Positions 35,019-46,893 of a stretch of DNA of 64,000 nt are shown here, piece after piece; position 1 is the stretch's first letter, and the number at the start of each line of letters is the position of its first letter. Under the pieces are notes generated by a model. That model worked only from the letters and a program-made list of their open reading frames with translations. It searched no databases and was not told the origin of the DNA. Origin of the DNA: Citrus sinensis (taxonomy: Eukaryota; Streptophyta; Magnoliopsida; Sapindales; Rutaceae); contig NC_068558.1 of the NCBI RefSeq assembly GCF_022201045.2, forward strand, positions 42,923,501-42,987,500, in the 5' to 3' direction. Position numbers and translations under genes: made by a program.

Positions 35019-35333
35019 AATATAAATCCAACCATTTTCGTTATTGGGCCTAGCCGACAGTCAAAAAGGTGTAGATCCAACTCAGCCTATCGAACGGTAA
35101 TCCGACATCGTCGCAGTCTGTTTTTGTCGATAAAGACTTGCTCTGTTCTATTACCTTTCTTGCTGCTATGTGACGGACCTGTGTAATCTTGGCGGAGCCG
35201 TCGCATGCGTTTGTGAAAACTGATTTAATATTGGTGGATTTTTATTACTCCAAAATACAAACAAATTCTGCTGAAAGACGCATTGGATTTTTCTATCATG
35301 CTTGTGAATTTTTACAGTATTAATAATAGGATC

Positions 35334-36114
35334 TGTTGACGCTAGTTTTTAGGTCAATTAGAAAATTAAATAAACGGAATAATAGAAAGAACAAAACATA
35401 AAAAAATTTTATGGTTCAGTATTTGGCCTACGTCAATAAAAATAAAGAGAGTAATTTTATTATTCAATAAGAATTACAACAATTTTTTTTTCTTTTTGTC
35501 TTAGTTATTTGCTTGTATCTTTACTTGTGTCCAATATGCATCAAGAGCTCTCTGTTTATAATACAATTATAATTTATAAGTATCTAATTAATTGATATCT
35601 TCTTCTTTTACTCGGCTTTCATTACTTAATTATAATTTTATCTGAAGTCTGTGTTTATCTCCTTATCAAATTGGGTTTCCGGAGCTTCTATGTTTTTCTT
35701 TTGAATTTAGATTAAGCATCCTAGATTCTTCTTTTGTAACGACATTTCCTTTGGTTTCATGCTTGCATAATGCCCATGTGCTTCTAACTCACATGCCCAT
35801 GTACTTCCAGATTGCATGCATGCTTGCTCCACGATATTTTGCTTATGTCATGAAACTCATTTTTTTGCTCAATTAATTTAGCTCTATGACATCTTATTTA
35901 TGTCATGAAGGTTAACTCTTTATTTAATTACTTTGGCTCCATGACATCTTACTTATGTCATGGACCTCAATTCTTTGCTCAATTACTTTAGTTTTATGAT
36001 ATCTTTCTTATATCATACTCCTTACTTGCATGCTTTCTTGTTTTTCTCTAACATGTTTTCACGCGCATGCTCTCTCGGCTTCTTGCTTGCATGTTGTCTT
36101 ACTTTCTCCTAACA
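35334..36114 (+). mobile_element. Putative solo LTR of a different family (781 bp)
   Basis: TGTTGACGCTAG opens and CTCCTAACA closes the segment, with short inverted ends TGTT/AACA. The internal ATTTTATGGTTCAGTATTTG then GCCTACGTCAATAAAAATAAAG stretch resembles plant Copia-type LTRs. The flanks share ATAGGATC (35326-35333 and 36115-36122). This is 8 bp, longer than the usual 5-bp LTR target duplication, so the exact ends or the element class remain uncertain. Confidence 0.6.
35825..36020. repeat. Tandem palindromic repeat, four units of about 55-60 bp
   Basis: Each unit has a core like CATGACATCTTACTTATGTC followed by ATG, in which ATGACA pairs with TGTCAT, and then CTC-TTTGCTCAATTACTTT. The units diverge progressively (CACGATATTTTGC at the left, TATGATATCTTTC at the right). 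The array lies inside the putative solo LTR and could fold into a series of small hairpins. Confidence 0.7.
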
Positions 36115-36122
36115 ATAGGATC

Positions 36123-37242
36123 ATTATAGTCCTTTGGATTTAAATATTTTAATCTTCGCCATTGATTTAATTAAGTGAATAAATAACTAACTACTTAATA
36201 GTTAATAGATAATATTTTTTATAATTTGATAAATATTTTCTAAATCACCAACAAAATTAAAAATTAAATACATAAATATACAAATTAATTTGGATGTGTA
36301 AACAAGAAATATTGATTATTCAATCTTTAGCAAAAAATGTTAAATCGGAATCCTTTTTGTCATTTACATCTGAACAATATAATTTTGATTTCTTAATTTT
36401 ATCCATTGTCTATTTTTTAAAAAAAAATTACTCATTGGCTAAGAATAAGATTGAGTTGAATCAATTGTTGCAATATCTATTAACTTAGCAATTTTTCTGT
36501 TGACGTAGAGATAAAAATAAGAGGATAAACTAAGATTGAGTTGCGTTAATATTAAAATTCATATATTTTAAAAAGAAATATAGAAGTTTCAATAAATTGT
36601 ACTTGTTTCTTTTTTATTAGTTAATCTTTAAAAAACACATTTAATAGACTTGATAACTAGTAAGTTTAACTTTTAAATAAACGAAATTAAATTATTATTC
36701 TGACTAACTTTTAATTTTATGAATTGCTAATTAAATCTAACGGTATATATTTGTACCACTATTGATTATGTAATTTTTCATAATAGTATCATAAAGTGAC
36801 CCAGCAAACCGATATCTAATTAAGCATGCCTAAGTTCATTTGACATCACATTTCAAACCAAAATAGTATACAAATTGTTAGGAAATACGTTTTCTTCCTC
36901 AATAAGAATTTTATAGAATATTTTCTTCTTTAAATGATTCCTATTTAAAGAATAACTAATTTTTTTGGAACTTAATTTATTCAAGGGAGAATACAACTTG
37001 TAATAAGGAAATAAATACTTTTCCTATAAAAATTAATCATTATATATATAGAGTTTAGGTTCACTTATTTGTATAACATAACAACTAGTTTCTCTGCAAG
37101 TAGACAGTCTCTAATTTGAGCAAAACGGTACTACGGTAGATTTATTGAAAGATTGAGCATTATTAGAGTTTTGGACGTGATCTAATGTGATCGAAACAGT
37201 AGATTTTACTCCCATCGTCGACTATGATTTTTCTCCAGCATA
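36123..37242. other. AT-rich spacer between solo LTRs
   Basis: About 1.1 kb of very AT-rich DNA with no convincing gene. The single open frame of 64 codons (36294-36488 plus) has no recognisable motif. Confidence 0.5.
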
Positions 37243-37247
37243 AGAGT

Positions 37248-37930
37248 TGTTTGAGAGAAATACTCCGACGAGACCAGACGTGATGAGCAGATGTTTGGTG
37301 GCAGAAGTCTGCGAGCAGGTGTGTCCTGTAAGAGCCAGGTAGCAGGGAAACAGGAGTAGGAATATCCTGCTCATCCACGAGCACGTCATCCGCGAGGCCA
37401 ATTTCCTGTAAGAAGCACAAAGCCATTCCTGCTGTATTCTTGCTAAGGGTTGATTCGAGGAGACCCGGTCAACGACAGTTGGCGAGGCATGCTCTCAAGC
37501 CCGAGAATCTAGGCACGAAGGCCACGCAACCACCCACGACTACGGAAATGGGGAATCCACGTTCGAGAGGTGGGCGGATAACGGACGTAGACTGCGGAAA
37601 ACTGGGATTCAGAGGAAGCCTATAAAAAGGTAGCCAACGAAGGTAAAAGGGTTAGCAATTTGGAGACTAGAAGAGAGATAAAAGCCATTCTAAAAGAGAG
37701 AAAACTACCCAAAAGCCATAAGATCTGTGGCAAGCGTTCCCCGAACCTTCATATCTCACTTGAGCGTCGGAGGGTTTGCGCCGGGAAAACAACCGGCGTA
37801 CTCTGACTTGTCTGTGTGCGCAGGAACCTCTGGAGAAGAAGCTTTACGAGGAGAGATCCTGGTCGTGGTGAAGTTGATCGAACAGAGACTCTGGTCATAG
37901 AACGAGGAGAACTAGAATCTCGCATCAACA
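37248..37930 (+). mobile_element. Solo LTR, subfamily A (683 bp)
   Basis: TGTTTGAGAGAAATACTCC to CGCATCAACA, flanked by a perfect 5-bp duplication AGAGT (37243-37247, 37931-37935). Very similar to 34349-35018 and in the same orientation. The different target duplications prove two independent insertions rather than the two ends of one element. Confidence 0.92.
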
Positions 37931-37935
37931 AGAGT

Positions 37936-38890
37936 TTTCTATATAAACTCTTATGTTAAGTGAATAATTTTATCCTTCATATATTTTCTGTTTATTATTT
38001 ATTTAATATTTTTAATTTACAAGATTTGACCGGAATTAGAAAGATCATAACACAATTTTTTTTGGGGATTAAATGGACGTCACATCCACTTATACATTTC
38101 CAATTTTATCAAAGAACTCAAACACCTAAAAATTGTTCTTGTTGATGCAAAATTTGTGGTTTATTTTCTCCTTAAGCAAAGATTTAAAATTACGAGCTTT
38201 GAAACAATGGTCAATTATTCTTCAAAAAAAAAAATAATAATAGTCAACCTTTCAATAGTCCAGTTAATTTTTTTATTTAATTTCTAAAAAAATAAAAATT
38301 TAGAGTGAGATGAAAAATGTTTGAGCATTTATTTTTCATATTACCTTTCGAATAGGAGAGGTCTTGGACTTACATAATACATAGGCAACTAAAGATTTAA
38401 AATCAGAGGAGTTATCTCTCACATTACATGCACGAGTCTTGATTAATATTTGTCACAAGGAGAGTGCTGTAATTTTTGTGTCCTAATGTTCTTCATTAAT
38501 CTTCGATGGACTTGAACTTAACTTTGATTCTTGTATTGATTTCTCACATACGATGAATTTTTCGCGTTTCGTTTATTAGTGCTTCTCGTAGGCAACTTAA
38601 GATTTAGAATTGGGTTTTTCGTTTATCCCTAAACATATCTTATGGTTAAAGTTGGATTTGTAGAGCGGACTGCCGACATTAATAAATTAAAGATTTCATG
38701 GCCTTTTCTTGAAACCAAGGATTTTAAAAGAAAGAATTTTTAAATTTTGAATTTAAAAATTGGTCCAACATTATGTGGGCCCATTCCAAAAACTAGGCTT
38801 AAAAGCATCTAAGTACCTAACCAACAAAAGAAAAGGGGGGGGGCATATGTTTATAACCAAAAGTTGAACTAATCCAAAGGCCCAAAAAAA
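37936..38890. other. Gene-free spacer
   Basis: AT-rich, with no supported gene. The 3' end of the minus-strand snoRNA transcription unit may reach into its right end. Confidence 0.45.
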
Positions 38891-39130
38891 GCTAACAACA
38901 AGTTGGGTTAATTTTGGGCCTTATTCAAATTTTGGAGGAAGGAAAGAAATTTGGTTGGAGTCTGATAAATCGTCTAGCACGAGGAAGAAGGCGAGATGTT
39001 TAACAGAGAGACAACAAACCAAATCTAGCACATGTTTTGAGCTCAACAGGCTTCGCGCACGCGGGGTATTAACCTGAAAAGCCTTCGAAATGTGCTCCCT
39101 CATGAAACAACAATATCGAAAAATTAGCAG

Positions 39131-39220
39131 AGAAAGGATCAGATAGGGCTGTGCTTATATTGTAAGAAGCCATCACAACGGGACGGCAAATCAAACCAAT
39201 AATTCCATTCTCCATTTCTA
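39131..39220 (-). ncRNA. Degenerate sister copy of the C/D snoRNA
   Basis: On the minus strand this matches the snoRNA at 39347-39438 over most of its length (ATTGGTTTGAT, GATGGC, CTATCTGATC). It keeps a D box CTGA and a short terminal stem (AGAAATGGA with TCCTTTCT). The C box RTGATGA is missing: the segment between GAGAATG and ATTGGTTTGAT is shortened. The guide next to box D also differs (AAGCACAGCCCTAT). It is either a dead copy or a diverged guide; I favour a decayed copy. Confidence 0.45.
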
Positions 39221-39346
39221 CAGCTCTCCACATAGTGATTCTTTCAAAGGTTTAAAGAAAATTTTGAAAAATAAAAATATTATTTAAAGCGATATAGCTA
39301 TAATTTAATAACATAAAAGATTTACTGTAATGGAACAGCATTCGAA

Positions 39347-39438
39347 GAGAATGATCAGATAGAGCTAATACAAAGGTCGATGCCATCATCTCGGCGATCA
39401 AACCAATAGGGAATCATATCCATCATCATCTCATTCTC
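39347..39438 (-). ncRNA. C/D-box snoRNA, U44/SNORD44-like, predicted to guide 18S rRNA 2'-O-methylation
   Basis: Read on the minus strand, an 8-bp terminal stem (GAGAATGA / TCATTCTC) brackets a C box ATGATGA (39429-39423) and a D box CTGA (39358-39355). Directly before box D is GTATTAGCTCTAT. Its GTATTAGCTCTA is perfectly complementary (12 bp) to the conserved 18S rRNA segment TAGAGCTAATAC. By the D+5 rule the target is the A in TAGA of that segment, the site served by human SNORD44. Internal C'/D'-like boxes (GATGATGG, CCGA) are plausible. The gene lies about 140-230 bases downstream of its own TATA box, not in a protein-gene intron. Confidence 0.78.
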
Positions 39439-39544
39439 CTACAGTAACTAATTTACCAAAACCAAAACATAAGATGAGTGAAATTTAATAAAAATTATAA
39501 TCGACCCCGAAAGAAGAAAAGAGAACAGACGGCGACGTCTCTCT

Positions 39545-39608
39545 TAGGGTTTTGGGACTGGCGGTAGCTAAGATCGGAGAACGGAAACCCTAATTGGAGG
39601 TATTTATA
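39545..39608 (-). promoter_or_regulatory. TATA box and telo-boxes of the minus-strand snoRNA transcription unit
   Basis: On the minus strand, CTATAAATACC (TATA at 39608-39601) is followed by TTAGGGTTT (39593-39585) and, further down, CCCTAAGAG (about 39550-39543). TATA plus telo-box, with TGGGC(C/T) site II motifs upstream, is a well-known promoter type of plant snoRNA and ribosomal-protein genes. Confidence 0.65.
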
Positions 39609-39775
39609 GAGAGAGAGGAGTGAATTTTGTGAAGAAAGTTTATTAATTGTTAAGAAGCCCTTTATCCTCTCACAAAAAAAAGGGGAAGCCCTTTGTCTTT
39701 CAATTTAATATAACAAACCTCCCCTATTTTACTTAAAATATCACTAATGCCCAAAGGGTGGAGTGAGCTTCCGTA

Positions 39776-39797
39776 TAGCCCAGCCCAAGCCCAAAAA
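39776..39797. promoter_or_regulatory. Cluster of three site II-like motifs between snoRNA and lipase genes
   Basis: Plus-strand AGCCCAGCCCAAGCCCA reads on the minus strand as three TGGGCT motifs in tandem, the TCP-binding site II elements of growth-related plant genes. They lie about 170 bases upstream of the snoRNA TATA box and 240 upstream of the lipase ATG, so they could serve either or both divergent genes. The overlapping minus-strand open frames here (39733-39972) are not recognisable proteins. Confidence 0.5.
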
Positions 39798-40037
39798 GGA
39801 AGCAGAAAGCATTGTGTATTTTATCCATTGACCGCAATATCCTCAAATTTGTAACATAATAGCGACATTGAACCATCGGCTTCCGTCCGCCACCTAAAAA
39901 ACAGCATGTACGGATACAAATCCGGCAGCTGCCACATGTCGGCCACCGCTTTCGCACTCTCACCGCCGCCAAATATAATATTATACTTGTACCTTCTGTT
40001 CAACTAATCAGTAAATTTTCTCTTTCTTTAACCGGAC

Positions 40038-43000
40038 ATGGCTGGACGATCTGTGAAACGATTCTTTCACAACATCTGTAAGCACTTGTACTTACTCCAA
40101 TCTATTCTTTTGCTTTCTTTTTAGTTTATTTTCTGTTTTTAATAATTCCATACATTTTAGCAATTCTATTGTTTGACTTCATTTGAGCTATCAAAGTTCT
40201 TTTCCGAAACTAAGTAGAAGGCTTTCTGTATATCATGAATTCAAAAATTCTTGCTCTAAATTATGAATAGATGCTGTTCAGATGTTATGGCACTGCTGAT
40301 GTTTGAAATGATAAGCTCGTAGAATTTTGTTGAAGTCAATTTCATATTTTTTGTGGAAATGCTTAGTTTTCATTTATTATTGTTTGTTCCAGATTATGCC
40401 AAAAATGTGTTGAGAAGACGAGAAACGTACGGGAGTCTTGTGTATGGTGTTCTTGATCGGTGTCAGTCCCAATGGACAAAGGCAGATAAGGTAGAACCGG
40501 ACGCATTGAAAGAAACGGAGGATGCACCTCAAGCTTCTTCTTTAAGGACTGAAGTGAGGGAGATGAGACACGATCACTCTGGACTTGACAAATCCAGTTC
40601 TAGTGATGATGATGTTAATGTTAGTGATCCTAAATGGAGGTTGGAGCTCACTTGGCTCACGAAAGCTATTGAACCAGCTCTGCAAGTATGTAGGTCGGCT
40701 CTGCAAACAGGTCTGTTTACCTTTCTTGTGGCTTTCTGTATCATCTATTTTACTAGGATGATTACATGGTGCTGTTAAGGAAAGCATATTTGACCTCATA
40801 AGTAATGCATTCACTGAATTTTTGGTCACACTCAGTCATCTTTGTAGCTGACTTTGTATGTCATCTTTTGTCATGAATATGATGACATCCTAATTTGGGC
40901 ATCCTTGTATTCCTAGCACCAGGACACTTGTAGTTCTCTAGTTTTACTGTTGATTGATGTAATATTCTATCGTTGTAATATGCAGGAAATGGAGTTGACA
41001 AACGCCCACCTGGCAGTCGATCTGTTTCAGAGATCATTGCAAGCATTCAACGGAGTAAGATTGGAATTGAGGATTGGAGCTTGAGTGACCTTACAGTTGG
41101 CCTGTATCTTATTTATCTTCGTCAAGCATCATTGAATCTATCTGAGCATGTTAAGGGTGTCGAAATCACGTCGGAATCAATTGTAAGTGTCAAGGACTTA
41201 TTGTGGAGGAAATATTTGCACTCTCTATATGAAATATTCTTTAAACTTCCCTGAAATATCTACAAGTCCATTTTCAAATTTCACAACTCTGAGTTCTTAT
41301 TAGGTAATGGTTTTTGTCTTAGGTCCAAGATCTCATCTACCACCTTGAATTAGCGAGAGGCTGTTATAGGAGTGATACGTTCAGCATTGCAAAGAATAGC
41401 ATGCTTCGAGAAAGCAACATTTTAAAATTTGAAAAGAACTCCAGTGTGATGAGGCCTGGATATTATGTAGGAATTGATCCTCGCAAGAAACTTGTTATTC
41501 TTGGAATCCGTGGAACACATACTGTATACGACCTGATTACTGACATTGTTTCTTCAGGCAGTGAAGAAGTCACATTTGAAGGCTATTCGACCCACTTTGG
41601 TACAGCTGAAGCAGCTCGGTGGTTTCTCAATCATGAGATGGGAACCATAAGGCAGTGCTTGGAGAGCCATAAGGTGTCACAAAGTTTACTTACCTAGTTG
41701 TGCATGTTAATGGAAAAAAAATGAAATCATGAATGTTTGTTTTCATTGTTATAGTGGGCCTAATTCATCTACAGGGATTTAGGTTGAGGCTTGTTGGCCA
41801 TTCTCTCGGTGGTGCTATAGTTTCTTTGCTGGCAATGATGCTTCGAAAAAAGTCTTTCAAAGAGCTGGGATTTAGCCCCGATATTGTTACTGCTGTTGCA
41901 TACGCAACTCCACCTTGTGTCTCTAGAGAACTTGCTGAAAGTTGCTCAGATTATGTGACTACTGTTGTAATGCAGGTTGGCATATACATCTCATTAATTG
42001 TCAAATCATGTTTATTGGAAAGAAGCATCTCCTTTTGAAACCTGCATTTATATGTATATTACAGAAAATTTCTCAATGTAATCTTGTCATATTTGTTCTC
42101 TTTTTCTCATTGCTACCCCTTCTTATTATGCACAGGATGATATCATACCTAGGTTAAGCCCAACTTCTCTAAGGAGGCTGAGGAATGAGATTCTTCAAAC
42201 TGATTGGTAAGCAAAAGGTTGCCTATTTGAGAGCTGTTACCTTCTGTATGGTCAATGCTGAAAAGAAAATCATTTAAATGAAGTGAAAAACATTCAGGAT
42301 AATGGAAGTAGTCGGCATCATACTGTTAGAATTTACATGAAGGCATAAAGTTTGCTACTTGAGGATGCATGTTTGAAGGAAAAAAAAAAAGTTTATCTAG
42401 ATATAAATGTAGTTATAAATAAATGACCATACCTAGAGGAGATACTAGGTAATGCATGGCCCGTGCAGAGGAGATGGTTGTTTCTATTTAAATTTTACCA
42501 TTCATCATGTGAAGGAACTGCCTACCACTTGTTCGCATATAAAATTGTTTCTCTTCTTTTCAGCTTTAATTTTATATTTCTATAGGTGCTTGTTGGTAAT
42601 TCAACCTTATCTCTTTAAATTTTGTATAGGATGAGTGTGGTTGAGAAGGAAGACTGGAAAAATGTCATAGATTTGGTCTCAAATGCAAAGCAGGTGGTGT
42701 CTTCAGTGCAAGATGTAGCTCGAAAACTCGCAGATTATGCAAACTTCACAAGCAAGAAAGATTCTTCTGGTAAGTTCACGTCTCTGAAGTCCCGAGATTG
42801 CCAAATGTTTATGTTCTGTATCTTTGATTGGGTGATCTTCATGGCTATGGTAATGTTTCATTATCAACTGTGTTTTTGAATGTTGGATAATATTTTGAAT
42901 TTAGCTCTACCATGATCTTAGATGATTTTCTCAGTGATGCTTTTTTTATTGTTTTCTGGCCTTCTTTTTCACCATGGTTTCCCTTGTTTACTTGAGGAGT

Positions 43001-43545
43001 TCCGTCAATAATATACTAGTGGTCATGTTGGAGAGCCTTGTAGATTAAGTAATTCTGCTTTTAGGAGCAAATTGTTGCCTTAGGAGCCATGTTAAAGAGC
43101 TTTAATATTTCTGCCGACATCATTTAGCTGCGGAGAAGGCATTCATTCTAGGTGCACTAACATGTGTTAATTATTATTATTGCTTGTAGATGCTCTTATC
43201 AGAAAGGAATCATCTACTCCTAAGCTTTCTTCAACTTCAAACTCAAAGACACAGAATGCGACTGTCCTTGAGCAGGAAGGAGACGACGGCACTGTTCCTG
43301 AGGAGCTATTTGTACCAGGGACAGTGTACTACTTAAAGAGAGATGTCGACACAAACACCCGTAGCAGCGACAGCAGAGGTAGAGAATTTTTCACTCTCCT
43401 GAAGAGACATCCTGGTGAGCATTTCCAGAAAATTATACTCTCAGGCAACTTAATTTCAGCCCACAAGTGTGACAACCATTTGTATGCTCTAAGAGATGTA
43501 ACCAAAGGTTTGCCCGGATCCAAAGATGAAGCCATTTTCCAATGA
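40038..43545 (+). CDS. Lipase class 3 family protein (sn1-specific diacylglycerol-lipase-like)
   Basis: A predicted serine hydrolase of the alpha/beta fold acting on acylglycerols or related lipids; the true substrate is unknown. Exons 40038-40077, 40393-40710, 40986-41182, 41323-41673, 41775-41975, 42136-42206, 42630-42769 and 43190-43545 splice in frame to 557 residues. The lipase_3 N-terminal part contains WSLSDLTVGLYLIYLRQASL and DLIYHLELARGCYRSDTFS. The core has YYVGIDPRKKLVILGIRGTH and the nucleophile elbow LRLVGHSLGGAIVSLLA with Ser312. DDIIPRLSPTSLRRLRNE supplies a likely catalytic Asp, and a His lies near HKCDNHLYALRDV. No signal peptide is visible. It neighbours the LBD genes, as At2g42450 does in Arabidopsis (from memory). 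Confidence 0.92.
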
Positions 43546-44139
43546 CGGAAAACCAAATATTCAACCTTTCTATTGAATCTGTACCATTTATGCAAGTTAT
43601 TTTGAGCCCTTCTAGAATGTGACTGTCCAGTTGGTTGACTACTTCCACTACTGCAGTACTGCTGTTCTTTGAAATAAGTTTACGATGTATAATCACCTTT
43701 TCCCTCTGCCTCTTATCTTTTGTAGCCTGCCAAGCATTGATTTAATGATTTTGCTTGCCTTAATATCAGTAAAAGATTTTTTTTATTTATTGTTTTAGAT
43801 GTAAATTGTTAAGCATTCCAATATGTGTAAATGATGATCGAGCTTCCCCACCATTACCTAACATAGAAAAGGTATGGCTAAGGATGAATTGGCGGTATTC
43901 AATTGCCACACCTATCCGGCCCTAGGGGCTTGTAGCATCCAAGAAAAAGTAGAAAAACATACTAGACGCGAATTAGATAAACCTATAGTGAAAGCTTAGG
44001 TAATTGAAAATGTTTGTCTAGGCAATTTAATATATATATCTCATAAAGGTTATTCTAGTGAAACCGTTTCCCACTTTTTGCAAGTGGTTAATTTTTTCCA
44101 ATTCAATTAGGAAATGTATGTATTATGCATGTTTTTAAC

Positions 44140-44215
44140 TCTTTAAGTTAGTCGTCTAGTAGTAAAGCACCCTTCCCCAACGTGAGGGAAAGGATGCGGA
44201 CATAGGGATTAATTT
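44140..44215 (+). repeat. tRNA-like SINE head, degenerate
   Basis: TCTAGTAGTAAAGCACCC then TTCCCCAACGTGAGGGAAAG and GGATGCGGACATAGGGATT resembles the tRNA-derived head common in plant short interspersed elements. The promoter boxes are degraded and the ends cannot be fixed. Confidence 0.35.
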
Positions 44216-46893
44216 CCTCCCTCTTTTTTATGATTGATTGCGCCCCTAGAGTCCCCCATCTTGTGTGTGTATATATGTATTCTAATCAGGGATAAGGTAT
44301 AAAAAAATATAGACTCTAAATGCAGTATATTTTGTTTTATAGTATATTGAAATCTGTATTTTTTTTTGTCTTTTAATTTATCCCCAATCACACACACACA
44401 CACACACACGTGTGGATTTGTGGGAAGAAAGAGGATTGAGATATCACGTCGTTTGTTTTGAGCGCAGGTTTATGATTTATACTCAATAGACTATCGACCG
44501 ATGTTATCATTATATGAATTTACTCTCCTAATAGAGAACCTAATTGTGTACAAATTCAAAAAATGATCGTAATTTAGTTGTTACAGCTGCAATGTGTGAC
44601 ATGGCTATCCCTTGCTTGGGCTGGGCTGAGCGCAGAAAGCAGAAGCACAATGATTACCCCATCTTTGTTCAGGTGACTGTAAGATACGGGGATTCATTTT
44701 ATCAGACAAACAAATATTGAAACAAAATCAACAAATTATTAAAGCTTTAACATAGTTTTGAATGCACAAAAGTGGACTGTGCCCATGATTTAATTAATAC
44801 AAACATTTTAGATTGGTTATCATGTACAATATACGATCGATTATGCTCATGGACTGCACTTTTGAAGGCATTGCCAACCCATTATGAATTTATATGAAGA
44901 AAGTATGTGTAATCTTTTTGGTAAAAAACAAATTGTTATTTTGGTCGGGAGAAAGTAATGTACTTTTAAAGTTAAGGGCTAAAGTAATTCCAGACAATTG
45001 ATAAAATGTCTGGACCTGTATGTGCTTACAAACAAGTGGTGGGGCTTCCTATTTTTTGCTTATCAAGAGTCAAGACCTCGAGGAATTAATTTTGGCCTCT
45101 TAAGAAAAGTTCGTTTGAATTTATCCTCTAATAATTTGACTCTTAATACACATTAAGAAGTTGTAGGACCATAACCTCATATAATTATGAGTTAGGCTTT
45201 TAGTCAAAATTCTTGAAATGAAGTTAAATTAGATTCCTCCGAGATTGTCTATGCCTGTGATTAGATTTCTTTTCTATGAAGTTAAACCAGTTTAGTTTTC
45301 ATTAATTTGGAACCACACATTAGTAAGGTGATGAACTATTTTTATTTTTGTGGATAGTGATTCAGGTCTTTTCTTCCAATTATTTGAAGGTAGACATGTA
45401 GATCCAACCATACGAGCTAGCATTCTAGTAGTCTTTTCTTTCTTTTTCTGTTCCATTGCAAATATCATTAAATTGTAGTTGGTTATTAAAAAGAAAAAGA
45501 AAATACATACCGATTCTTTAACTAATACGAAACCATCTCTCTCATATTATATCTTCTTGAAATGACAAACCCCAATTGTCGTTACTGTTACTACTCAAAG
45601 ATATATCAGTCCCTAATATTATGGTTTAGACTTTGAAAAATTGCCTCCTATTCAAAATACAATGCAATATATATAAAACTCTCAACAGGTTATATCCCAC
45701 AAGTTTCAATTTATATAAACTCTTGAAAATGAATCTTTCTATTGATGTTTCTCAATCATGAAGCAACGACATTTTCTTACCCATTTGAGTGTCGGGATTG
45801 AAGTTGATTTTTGAACATCTATAAGATACTAAGTAGCTCGTGAGTTGTATCAACATAGCTTATTATATTATAATTTTTATCATTCTTTAGGTTTTGAAAC
45901 TATAAACGTTTTATCGTCTTCAAGAGGATTTATGTAATTAATTAAAGAATGAATGATAGACTTTCTTCTAGATTCAGAGAACACAATTTAAATGGAATGA
46001 AAATGAAACCCTAGATATATGGCAAATCATCTATGCACGTGCATTGGCCCCATATGCAACCTTGGTGTCGGCTTGACTAGTCTTAGAGGGACACAGGCTT
46101 GCATCAATAATTTTATAACTGATCCATCGTTGTCCTTACAGTCAATTAACTATAAACTTAGCTGATTGTTGATTTGTAATATTCTACACATTTTAAGGCA
46201 TTAGGGCTTGAAATTAGAAGATCCCTAGTTCCTTTCAAGGCACAAAATAGTTACTACTTTACAATATAGATGAAATTATGAAGAAAATTAAGCAGTATCG
46301 GCCTTAGTGCTTAGGAACTTTGTTTATTCTATTTAAAAGACTAGTTTATCGAGTAAACTAATTTATCTTATTTGTAAGGTAAAATGAATCTCGCTAGTGG
46401 GAGCAACACCAACCCTTCCTTGTATTTGATCTATAACTAATTAAGTTGTTTCATCACATTAATTCTAACTATTAAAACATTTAGTATCTGACTATAATAT
46501 CACTTATTGGGGGTTAGACCTAAAACCATCTAAAAGACTAGCCTTTCGGTTTTAATACCTGAATGTTCAAAGACTGATTAATTTGCCCAAAACAGATGTT
46601 ATTTATGATTACTTTATAATTGTGTCATAGCTTCATTGGCCGGATAAGTTAAACAAAACCCATATAATATCATATACGATGAATTAATTAGTGTAATGGT
46701 AAGTTTGCAAGAAAAGATTGTTTGACCGCAGTCTTGTAAGTTTGTTAGTTCTTCGTAAATGATGTAATTAGACAAATTTGACCCTAAATGATGCCAGCCC
46801 GAAAGGCCAAAACAACCAAACTTGAAACAATGACTCTTATTTTATCGTGTTGTATTTAAGAGAAATTATAAGTACAAGTTACCAGCTGGTGGT

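Noticed and set aside
34342..35080. Several 60-100-codon frames on both strands
   Set aside because: They lie within a solo LTR, contradict each other across strands, and match no protein family; the same frames recur in the LTR at 37248.
35825..36020. CRISPR-like array of palindromic repeats
   Set aside because: Units diverge and abut without unique spacers, the genome is a plant, and no cas genes exist.
34349..37930. The LTRs at 34349 and 37248 as a single element with an interior
   Set aside because: Each has its own perfect target duplication (AATAT and AGAGT), and the DNA between has no gag-pol, primer site or polypurine tract.
39733..40003. Cys/Arg-rich minus-strand frames upstream of the lipase
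   Set aside because: They overlap each other and the site II promoter region and have no domain; chance frames.
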